Shown here: piece by piece, positions 14,932-21,868 of the stretch
How the letters are laid out: every line of letters starts with the position of its first letter
How positions within the stretch are numbered: the stretch's first letter is position 1
IMG/VR virus record: IMGVR_UViG_3300021368_000689
Coordinates: 1-41,712 of that record
DNA: 41,712 bases
Reading direction: 5' to 3' (one strand)
From: a virus
Position numbers and translations under genes: made by a program
The notes under the pieces: model-generated
What the model saw: the letters and a program-made list of their open reading frames with translations, nothing else
The model's database searches: none
What the model was told of the DNA's origin: nothing

Positions 14932-17343
14932 ATGGCAATACAATTTCTTTCGGGTCTGGACGTAGATGGTAACATTACGTTACAGAACTCCGCACAGTTA
15001 AAATCTGCTAGGATAGATAACCGTACCAGTGATCCAACCGGAAGTGATGGTAGAATCTATTTCAACACTAGCACAAATAAATTAAGACTTTATGATGGTT
15101 CTGCTTGGGTGGATTTATCTACTGGAGCAGATGATGATACTACATATGATTTATCAGGTGTAGGATCTACAAATGGAACAGCTGGTGTAAGATTAGCTGG
15201 ATCAGATGGAACTAATGATGATGTGCTTATTGTAGGTTCAGGAACAACTACTGTTACAAGGTCTGGTAATACTCTTACAGTAACTTCTAATGATAGTGCT
15301 TCAGGTACAGTAACTTCTGTATCAGGTGGTACTGGTATTCAAATTACCGGTTCTGCTTCTGTTACACCAACTGTTAATATAGATACAGCAGGTACGGACA
15401 ACGCAATTGAAGTATTAACTGCAGCTACTCCTGTTGGAAGTGATTATGTTTGGTTCTCAGATGTAAATGATGGTAATACCTTAAGAAAATCACTTATTTC
15501 TAATATGCCAGGCTTTGGTAAAGACGGTACAGTAACTTCTGTAGGGTCTGGAGCTGGTTTAACGGGTGGTACAATTACGGCTTCTGGAACTCTTGCTGTA
15601 GATTATCAAGGTGCAGATAACGTTGTTTTAGCTGCAGGAGATGGAACAAGTGTTACATTGCAAGATGGAGATGATTTCTTATTCTCTGATGCAACTGATA
15701 GTAATGCTAAATATGCAAATTTATCACAGTTAGCAACTTATATTAATGCAGGTGCAGGTTCTGTAACTTCTGTTGGTGTAAGTGGTGGTTCAACTGGAAT
15801 GTCATTCAGCAACTCTCCAATTACTACAAGTGGTACTATGACAATGAGTGGTACTTTAGATGTAGATAATGGAGGTACTGGATTTTCATCATATACAGTT
15901 GGTGATATTTTATATGCAGATGGAACAGCTTCTCTAAAAAAATTAGCTATTGGATCTGCAGGTCAAGTATTAAAAGTTAGTAGTGGTGTACCATCTTGGC
16001 AAAATGATAATAACTCAGGAGGTACAGTAACATCTATAACATTAGGTGCAGACTCAGGATCTGGAACAGCAATAACAACTTCAGGTACATTTACATTCTC
16101 AGGTGGTACAAATGTTACTACTTCTGTAAGTGGTACTACAGTTACAATTAATTCTACAGATCAATATCAAGGTACTGTAACAAGTGTATCCGCTGGAGCT
16201 GGTTTAACTCAGACAGGCACAAGCACTGTTAATCCTACAATATTAGTAGATTATGGTGCTAGTGGACTTATAAATGATGCACCAGGTGGAAGTGGAAATC
16301 CAGATGCTGATGATTACATATTAGTTGGTTTAGATTCTTCAAGTAATGGTGAGACAAGAAGTTATGCTTTTGCTGATGTTTCATTAAGCATTCTTGGACA
16401 GCCTACTGCTGCTTTAAGTATAGGTTCTCAAAAACTTATTTCAGTTGCAAATGGTACAGCTAGTACAGATGGTGTTAACTTAGGACAAGTTCAATCACTT
16501 GTTGCTGGAGTTGGTGTATTCCAAGGAGGATATAATGCATCTACAAACTCTCCTGCAATAGCAGGTTCAAGTAACATTGCACTTACTACGGGTGACTTCT
16601 TTGTTGTTACAACAGATGGTACTATATCATTTAATGGTAGTAGTGTTGATGTTGAAGTTGGTGATATGATTTATGCTAACACAACAATTTCAGCAAGTTC
16701 TAATCCGGCAGCTTCAAGTTATGCAATTGTAATACAAGATCAAAACATTGCAGGTACAGGAGCAAGTGATGGTGCAACAGAAAAAGGTGTTGCTGGATTT
16801 AACAGTGCAACATTTAGTGCTACAGCAAATGGATGGATTTCTGTTAAAGCAGGTGGTATTAGTGATGCTCAGTTAGCAAGTACATTTAACAAGATTATTG
16901 GTACTGACACAGATATTAATACTTCAGGTGTTGTTGTAATTGATCAGTTAAATATGACTGATGGTGTTATTCAATCACACTCTACAAGAACATTACCTGA
17001 TTCAACAACAGGTGCACGTGGTGTAACTGAAATTGCAACACAAACTGAAGTTGATACAGGTACTGATACATTTAGATATGTAACTCCAGCTACATTAAAG
17101 GCTCATATTGATAAGCAATCTTACAGTGCAACAGGTCCTGCAGGTAGTACAAATACATTTACAATAGCTGCAAGTACGCATGGTTTAGGTAGTGGTCCTT
17201 TTATAATTCAAGTTTATGAAACAAGTAAAGGAATACAAGTATTTACAGATGTAGAAGTTGGAGCTACTGGTGATGTTGCATTCAATTGGACAAATAATGT
17301 TACTGCAAACTTCTTGAGGTTTAACATAATGAAAGTAAGATAA
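14932..17343 (+). CDS. Tail fibre protein 1
   Basis: The protein has 803 residues. The N-terminus, MAIQFLSGLDVDGN, is nearly identical to that of the second fibre and probably anchors to the virion. The shaft is Ser/Thr/Gly-rich with at least five copies of a GTVTSVSxGxG-type repeat at residues ~125, 199, 276, 364 and 414. Near residue 700, TGARGVTEIATQTEVDTGTD with YVTPATLKAHI matches the classical phage tail-fibre repeat. The C-terminal ~70 residues form a tip-like beta module (GSGPFIIQVYETSKGIQVFT). There is no S74 peptidase. It presumably binds a host surface glycan or protein. It is followed by a terminator, so it can be transcribed separately from fibre 2. Confidence 0.88.
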   Translation: MAIQFLSGLDVDGNITLQNSAQLKSARIDNRTSDPTGSDGRIYFNTSTNKLRLYDGSAWVDLSTGADDDTTYDLSGVGSTNGTAGVRLAGSDGTNDDVLIVGSGTTTVTRSGNTLTVTSNDSASGTVTSVSGGTGIQITGSASVTPTVNIDTAGTDNAIEVLTAATPVGSDYVWFSDVNDGNTLRKSLISNMPGFGKDGTVTSVGSGAGLTGGTITASGTLAVDYQGADNVVLAAGDGTSVTLQDGDDFLFSDATDSNAKYANLSQLATYINAGAGSVTSVGVSGGSTGMSFSNSPITTSGTMTMSGTLDVDNGGTGFSSYTVGDILYADGTASLKKLAIGSAGQVLKVSSGVPSWQNDNNSGGTVTSITLGADSGSGTAITTSGTFTFSGGTNVTTSVSGTTVTINSTDQYQGTVTSVSAGAGLTQTGTSTVNPTILVDYGASGLINDAPGGSGNPDADDYILVGLDSSSNGETRSYAFADVSLSILGQPTAALSIGSQKLISVANGTASTDGVNLGQVQSLVAGVGVFQGGYNASTNSPAIAGSSNIALTTGDFFVVTTDGTISFNGSSVDVEVGDMIYANTTISASSNPAASSYAIVIQDQNIAGTGASDGATEKGVAGFNSATFSATANGWISVKAGGISDAQLASTFNKIIGTDTDINTSGVVVIDQLNMTDGVIQSHSTRTLPDSTTGARGVTEIATQTEVDTGTDTFRYVTPATLKAHIDKQSYSATGPAGSTNTFTIAASTHGLGSGPFIIQVYETSKGIQVFTDVEVGATGDVAFNWTNNVTANFLRFNIMKVR

Positions 17344-17361
17344 TTATAGTCTACTAATTTG

Positions 17362-17406
17362 AAAGGGGAGACATATATCTTAGGGATAAGGTGTTTCCCC
17401 TTTTTT
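17362..17406 (+). terminator. Rho-independent terminator between the two fibre genes
   Basis: AAAGGGGAGACA pairs with TGTTTCCCCTTT over 12 bp with one G-T wobble, closing an 18-nt loop and followed by TTTTTTATAA. Confidence 0.88.
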
Positions 17407-17413
17407 ATAAAAT

Positions 17414-17423
17414 TTGTATATTA
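17414..17423 (+). promoter_or_regulatory. TTGTATATTA promoter-like element before fibre 2
   Basis: The decamer begins 8 bp after the terminator T-tract and 24 bp before the ATG at 17438. If transcription starts 5 to 8 nt downstream, the leader would be about 8 to 10 nt. Confidence 0.55.
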
Positions 17424-17437
17424 GCAAATAAAAAAAG

Positions 17438-20233
17438 ATGGCAATACAGTTTTTATCAGGATTTGATTCAGATGGTAATAGTACAGTAACAGGTACGCTT
17501 TCAGTGAGTTCTATATCTAATGATAATAGTACTTATACTGGTATTCTTGTTTGGGATGGTAATGTATTAAAATATAGAACCAAAGCACAAATTAAATCTG
17601 ATATTGGTGCTGGTAGTGGTAGCATGTCAAGCTTTAATGTTAGCAATGGTACTTCAACTGGTTCTATAACTAATGGTGGTACACTAACATTAACTGCAGG
17701 TACTGGTATAACTGTTGGGCTTACTGGTTCAGGTGGTAGTGGTGTGTTTTCAATATCTGGTAACACTGCAAATGCATCTACAGTAGGAGTAGGTAATGTA
17801 AACGTAAATGGAGCAGGAGCTTATGATGGTTTACGTCTTTCATATTCAAGTGGTACAGCTACTTTAGGATTAGACCCACAAAGTTTACCTGGCTATACAG
17901 GTACTGCATCTGGTGCAGATACTGCTTCTATTAGTATGATCATTCATAATAATGATGATGTAAATAATGTAAATCAAGAGTTGGAGCTTGAAGTGCTGGG
18001 AGCAATGATTAATACTAATAATTATGTAAATAGTGTTTCATTCAACACAGGTAATGGTGTTTTAACATTAGGTAGAAGTGGTTTAAGTTCTCTTACTGTT
18101 GATTTAGATGGAAGATATGTAACAAGTTCAGGTGTAACATCTATTGCTACTACAAATGGTATTACAGGTGGTACAATAACCTCAACAGGTACTTTACAAG
18201 TAGATAGTACTGTAGTAAGAACTACAGGTACACAAAGTATTGCAGGTGAAAAAACATTTTCAAGTACAGCTTTCTTTACTAATGCAGGAGGAATAAGAAC
18301 TGACAAGGTAGGAACACAAGGTGGACAACAACTTGTACTTAATGCAGGTGAGTCAGCTTCTTATGCTACAAGTCAAACAAATGAGTTTGTTTATCTAAAT
18401 GCTGAGTCAGGAATACAGATAAATTCTTCTCCTGATAACTGGTCTTCTGGATGGGCTGGAAGAAAGACAACTACTATAAATAATACATCTGGTGATTCAT
18501 CATTTAGTAGAAATGTCAGTATGGGTGGTGATCTTACCGTTTCAGGTGGTGATATTACAATGAATGGTCCTAGAATACTTATAAGTAATTCTGCTAATGC
18601 AGGACATTTAAAACTTGGAGATACAGAAGAAGCAGATAGTGTATATCAAATGGATTTGATGGTAATGGGTACATCAAATGTAGTTTTAAGTGATGACTCA
18701 TTTATTTGTGTTTCTGGAGAAGCTAAGTTTACTCAAGGTCTTGAGGTAGGTAGTACATCACAATCTAACACCACTGTACTAGTAAGAGCGTCAGATACTA
18801 CAACAGCTTCAATAAAATTATATGGTAGCTCTCAAGGTAATGGTAATGTTTATGTAGGACAATCAGCTTCTTATGGTGGTGGTATGTTCTATAATGGAGA
18901 TGATAATCCAAATTTACCTCAAAATCCAGACACTGTTTCTTTCTATAATAAAAATAATGGAACTGAAACTGAAGTATTCAGATATCCATATAATAGTACT
19001 ACTGTTACTTTTGTAGGTGATATAAATGTTAATGGTGGAGATATAGTACTAGGCGGTACAGGTAGAATACAAGGTATTGATACTGTATCTTCAGGAACAG
19101 ATGCTGCAAACAAAACATATGTAGACAATGCTATTGCAGGTGTTCCACAAGGAACTGTTACTTCTGTAACATCTGGAAACGCAGATACAATAACAATTGG
19201 TGGTACATCAGCAGCACCTACTGTAGCAGCAAAAACAAAAGCGGTAAGTAACGGAGGAAAAGAACTTGCAACTGGAGCTGATATATATACATTTGTTGAG
19301 AGTTGGCAATTTTCAGCAGGTGGTGGAGATGTTACTGGTACAGCTCAGTTAGGTCAATCAGTAGTTTTAAGTTTAGGAAACTCTGGTGTATCAGCTGGTA
19401 GTTACACAAATGCAAACATTACAGTTGATGCAAAAGGAAGAGTTACTTCCGCTTCAAATGGTAGTAGTAGTGGTGGTATAACTGGATCTGGTACAGCTAA
19501 CTATATACCTAGATTTAGTGGTTCAACTACTTTAGCTAACAGTCTTTTATACCAAATTGGTTCTAGTAGTACACAAGGTTTAGCAAGTGCTTCAACTAAC
19601 TATTATTGGTATACAAGTGGTACTCCTTCAGCTAGTACAGGTACTGGATTTGCTATTAGATCTACAGCATCTACATATAATTCAGCTGAAATGAGAATCC
19701 AAAGTGGTGCTTCTGGAGTTAATACTACTGATGGTTTAACATTAGGTATGGGTGGTCAGTATAATTTTTACGCATATATGCAAAACCGTGAAAATGCTCA
19801 AACTTATTTTTATACCAATAATTCTATTAGAATGACCATTAAGGGAAGTAATGGTTATGTTGGTATATTAGATTCTACCCCATCATATCAACTTGATGTA
19901 AGTGGTACAATTAGAGCTACTGGTAATGTTATTGCATATTCAGATGTAAGATCAAAAGAAAATATTAAAACTATAGATTCTCCACTAGATAAAGTTTTAA
20001 AGCTTAGAGGTGTAGAGTTTAATAAAATAGGTAAGAAGAAAAAAGAAATTGGTGTTATTGCTCAAGAAATTGAAAAAGTATTACCAGAAGTTGTAAGCAC
20101 AGATGATGAAGGAATGAAGTCTGTAGCATATGGTAACATTGTGGGTGTTCTCATAGAAGCAGTAAAAGAGCAACAAAAACAAATAGAGACACTTACAGAT
20201 ATAGTAGAAGAATTAACTAAAAGAATAAAATAA
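17438..20233 (+). CDS. Tail fibre protein 2 with S74 self-cleaving chaperone domain
   Basis: The protein has 931 residues. The N-terminal MAIQFLSGFDSDGN repeats the anchor of fibre 1. The shaft is Gly/Ser/Thr-rich and shares repeat units with fibre 1 (SGVTSIATTNGITGGTITST; GTVTSVTSGNADTITIGG). The C-terminal ~100 residues form an intramolecular chaperone auto-processing domain (peptidase S74 type): YSDVRSKENIK with the expected cleavage serine S835, followed by DKVLKLRGVEF, IGVIAQEIEKVLPEVV and a terminal coiled coil (EQQKQIETLTDIVEELTKRI). In this family the domain trimerises the fibre and then cuts itself off before the conserved Ser. The gene has its own promoter-like element. The next ATG is 2 bp after the stop. 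Confidence 0.92.
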   Translation: MAIQFLSGFDSDGNSTVTGTLSVSSISNDNSTYTGILVWDGNVLKYRTKAQIKSDIGAGSGSMSSFNVSNGTSTGSITNGGTLTLTAGTGITVGLTGSGGSGVFSISGNTANASTVGVGNVNVNGAGAYDGLRLSYSSGTATLGLDPQSLPGYTGTASGADTASISMIIHNNDDVNNVNQELELEVLGAMINTNNYVNSVSFNTGNGVLTLGRSGLSSLTVDLDGRYVTSSGVTSIATTNGITGGTITSTGTLQVDSTVVRTTGTQSIAGEKTFSSTAFFTNAGGIRTDKVGTQGGQQLVLNAGESASYATSQTNEFVYLNAESGIQINSSPDNWSSGWAGRKTTTINNTSGDSSFSRNVSMGGDLTVSGGDITMNGPRILISNSANAGHLKLGDTEEADSVYQMDLMVMGTSNVVLSDDSFICVSGEAKFTQGLEVGSTSQSNTTVLVRASDTTTASIKLYGSSQGNGNVYVGQSASYGGGMFYNGDDNPNLPQNPDTVSFYNKNNGTETEVFRYPYNSTTVTFVGDINVNGGDIVLGGTGRIQGIDTVSSGTDAANKTYVDNAIAGVPQGTVTSVTSGNADTITIGGTSAAPTVAAKTKAVSNGGKELATGADIYTFVESWQFSAGGGDVTGTAQLGQSVVLSLGNSGVSAGSYTNANITVDAKGRVTSASNGSSSGGITGSGTANYIPRFSGSTTLANSLLYQIGSSSTQGLASASTNYYWYTSGTPSASTGTGFAIRSTASTYNSAEMRIQSGASGVNTTDGLTLGMGGQYNFYAYMQNRENAQTYFYTNNSIRMTIKGSNGYVGILDSTPSYQLDVSGTIRATGNVIAYSDVRSKENIKTIDSPLDKVLKLRGVEFNKIGKKKKEIGVIAQEIEKVLPEVVSTDDEGMKSVAYGNIVGVLIEAVKEQQKQIETLTDIVEELTKRIK

Positions 20234-20234
20234 T

Positions 20235-20489
20235 ATGGCTACATTTGCATCATCAGGAACTATTTATTTAGGTGCCCAATCCGGGGTAACCGTTAGCAGG
20301 AGTGTAGGTGCAGTAAGAGGTTACAGTCAAGGAAGTACAGTTACAATGAATGATGCTACTGTAAGATCTTTTGCAGCAAAATATAATTCTGGTACTACTA
20401 TAAAGATGAGTGACTTTCATGGCAGAACATATTTTGATGGGGATAAACCAAGTAAAGGTGATGATTTAGATTTTCCTATTCCAGCTTAA
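20235..20489 (+). CDS. Small beta-rich fibre- or tail-associated protein
   Basis: The protein has 84 residues starting MATFASSGTIYLGAQ. It carries two related SG-T-ϕ-x-ϕ units, SQGSTVTMNDATVRSF and SGTTIKMSDFHGRTY. I associate the SGTTIKMSDFxG pattern with small phage structural or fibre-associated proteins. The C-terminus is acidic. It begins one base after the fibre 2 stop codon and is surely co-transcribed with it. A fibre accessory or tip protein is likely; this is inference from context. Confidence 0.7.
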   Translation: MATFASSGTIYLGAQSGVTVSRSVGAVRGYSQGSTVTMNDATVRSFAAKYNSGTTIKMSDFHGRTYFDGDKPSKGDDLDFPIPA

Positions 20490-20499
20490 AAAAAATTAT

Positions 20500-20507
20500 T
20501 ATATTTG
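20500..20507 (+). promoter_or_regulatory. Bacteroidetes-type -7 element (TATATTTG) abutting a start codon
   Basis: TATATTTG fits the TAnnTTTG -7 consensus and ends 4 nt before the ATG at 20512, which would place transcription start at or next to the start codon. No TTG is evident at -33. It may be an internal promoter giving a leaderless mRNA, or a chance match in an A/T-rich gap. Confidence 0.4.
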
Positions 20508-20511
20508 AATT

Positions 20512-20895
20512 ATGACAACAACTTGGCACATAATAAAATACGACACTATAAATACATATACTGATTCTAATAATGATCAGTACAATGATGTTGTATCTGA
20601 AATACATTTTAAAGTAAAAATGACACATGATACAGCAGTAGATAATGATGGTGAACCAATATTTTCAGAACATTTAGATGTTATTAGATTAAATATTGAA
20701 GATCTTTCAGGTGGATTTGTAGATCATGATAATTTAACAGAAAGTGAAATTATTGATTTTGTAAAGGATGCATATGCTAATCCACCACATGAAGATGTTG
20801 CTAATGCAAAAGGTACAGAGCAACAAATATATGATAGATTAGAAAGAGCACTAGATTCATTAGTTGATGATTCAATTACAGAAAGAGTAATATAA
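20512..20895 (+). CDS. Small acidic phage protein, probably virion-associated
   Basis: The protein has 127 residues starting MTTTWHIIKYDTINTYTDSN. An N-terminal beta-strand pattern, W-x-I then D-V-V-S-E-I-H-F-K-V-K, is followed by an acidic helical C-terminal half ending LERALDSLVDDSITERVI. Its strand pattern followed by L-T-E-S-E-I-I-D-F-V-K recalls a family of short proteins that accompany tail genes in marine phages. The neighbour at 20895 shows a similar C-terminal layout, so they may be diverged relatives. The stop overlaps the next start (TAATG). Confidence 0.65.
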   Translation: MTTTWHIIKYDTINTYTDSNNDQYNDVVSEIHFKVKMTHDTAVDNDGEPIFSEHLDVIRLNIEDLSGGFVDHDNLTESEIIDFVKDAYANPPHEDVANAKGTEQQIYDRLERALDSLVDDSITERVI

Positions 20896-21422
20896 TGGCA
20901 ACAAGAAAAAAAATAACAAAGAAAAAAAGCACACCTAAAAAGTCTGTGGCTAAAAAACCTGCAGTTAAAAAAACTCCTGCTAAAAAAGCTGCTGCTAAAA
21001 AAGTTTTGAAGATCAGAAGATCTCCTGCAAAAGCTGTAAAAACAGTAATTAAAAGTCCTTTCAAAAAAGAAAAGAAAGGTAAAATGTTTATAAGATATTC
21101 TTTTGATATTGTTTCATTTGTAACAAATAAAAGTAATATTGTAGAACAAATCTTTTTTACATACAAAGGAACTTTAGTAATACCTCAAGAATTCAAAGAT
21201 AAAATTAAACCAAGTAATCACATTGTTGAGGGTTCATTAGCCATTCCTAAAGATATAGATCATCCATTAAATAAATTAGATTATAGAAGCTTAGAGAAAA
21301 AACAAACAATAGTTTGGTTAACACAGCTATTAAGAGATGGTTATATTGATGGCATGAAAGAAGTTATACATGAAGTAGTTTGGCCTGAAACAAAAAATAA
21401 TACTGAGGTTCCTTGGAAATAA
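20895..21422 (+). CDS. Protein with histone-H1-like Lys/Ala tail fused to a small phage domain
   Basis: The protein has 175 residues. Residues 1-~62 are a highly basic, low-complexity tail built of K-K-x-[AP]-x-K-K units (KKSVAKKPAVKKTPAKKAAA), like histone H1 C-termini and bacterial H1-like proteins that bind DNA non-specifically. Residues ~65-175 form a folded domain: beta strands (MFIRYSFDIVSFVTNKSNIV), then EFKDKIKPSNHIVEGSLAIP and a helix with IVWLTQLLRDGYIDGMKEV, ending in PWK. The domain resembles the preceding protein in plan. The gene overlaps its neighbour by 1 bp. DNA or RNA binding by the tail is very plausible; whether it acts in the virion, on host DNA or in nucleoid condensation is unknown. 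Confidence 0.75.
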   Translation: MATRKKITKKKSTPKKSVAKKPAVKKTPAKKAAAKKVLKIRRSPAKAVKTVIKSPFKKEKKGKMFIRYSFDIVSFVTNKSNIVEQIFFTYKGTLVIPQEFKDKIKPSNHIVEGSLAIPKDIDHPLNKLDYRSLEKKQTIVWLTQLLRDGYIDGMKEVIHEVVWPETKNNTEVPWK

Positions 21423-21442
21423 ACAAAAAATCATTATCTTTG
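21413..21442 (+). promoter_or_regulatory. Bacteroidetes-type promoter TTG-N19-TATCTTTG
   Basis: TTG (21413-21415) and TATCTTTG (21435-21442) are separated by 19 nt, a full match to the Bacteroidetes vegetative consensus. Start would be near 21447, giving a leader of about 30 nt before the ATG at 21476. The TTG lies in the last codons of the H1-like gene. Confidence 0.65.
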
Positions 21443-21475
21443 ATTTATAAATTATAATTTTTAAAACCAATTACA

Positions 21476-21739
21476 ATGGCAAGAGCAAAAGCAAAAAAGG
21501 CTAAAAAATTGACAGCCAAAGAATTAGAAGGTGTAAAAGATCTTCAAAATCAAATCAACACATTACTTATGAATATTGGTAATGCTGAGTTAGTAAAAAA
21601 CCAATTAGTCACTAGACACACAGAATTGCAAGCTGAGTGGAAAGACATGACTGTTGCATTGGAAGAGAAGTACGGTTCTGTAAACATTAGTTTAGAAGAC
21701 GGTACTATCACTGAAGCAGAAGAAGAAACAAAAGAGTAA
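21476..21739 (+). CDS. Small coiled-coil protein
   Basis: The protein has 87 residues. A basic Lys/Ala N-terminus (MARAKAKKAKKLTAKELEGV) leads into a long helix with heptad pattern through residue ~67. It ends EKYGSVNISLEDGTITEAEE, an acidic tail with a beta turn. AAAACCAA lies 5 nt before the ATG and a consensus promoter lies upstream, so the gene appears to be a separate unit ended by the terminator at 21765. A trimerising or chaperone-like accessory to tail proteins is possible. I do not recognise a named family. Confidence 0.7.
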   Translation: MARAKAKKAKKLTAKELEGVKDLQNQINTLLMNIGNAELVKNQLVTRHTELQAEWKDMTVALEEKYGSVNISLEDGTITEAEEETKE

Positions 21740-21764
21740 CACTCCCATAAATACTTAAGTAATC

Positions 21765-21811
21765 AAAAAATTTTAAAACCAGGCATTGTTTGTTTGGTTT
21801 TAAAATTTTTT
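21765..21811 (+). terminator. Strong terminator hairpin (17-bp perfect stem)
   Basis: AAAAAATTTTAAAACCA at 21765-21781 is the exact reverse complement of 21795-21811, closing a 13-nt loop. The 3' arm ends in six T residues that are also the upstream edge of the promoter-like element at 21810. The symmetric A/T ends could allow termination from both strands. Confidence 0.8.
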
Positions 21812-21827
21812 GTATATTATTATTGTA
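21810..21827 (+). promoter_or_regulatory. TTGTATATTA promoter-like element before the VWA gene
   Basis: TTGTATATTATTATTGTA shares 16 nt exactly with the element at 11869. A TTG at 21790-21792 is 20 nt upstream of TATATTA, within the loop of the preceding terminator. The leader to ATG 21869 would be about 45 nt. Confidence 0.6.
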
Positions 21828-21868
21828 TAGTTTACAACTAAACAGTAGTATTGTAAAATTAAGTATCT

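Noticed and set aside
14932-20233. Spaced repeats resembling a CRISPR array or a diversity-generating template/variable pair
   Set aside because: The repeats are in-frame fibre-shaft units of variable length without regular spacers. No Cas gene, reverse transcriptase or adenine-biased variable copy is visible.
20876-21166. 96-codon minus-strand hydrophobic frame resembling a membrane protein
   Set aside because: It lies opposite the Lys/Ala tail of the H1-like gene. AAA/GCT repeats read backwards give Phe/Leu/Ala, which mimics a membrane segment.
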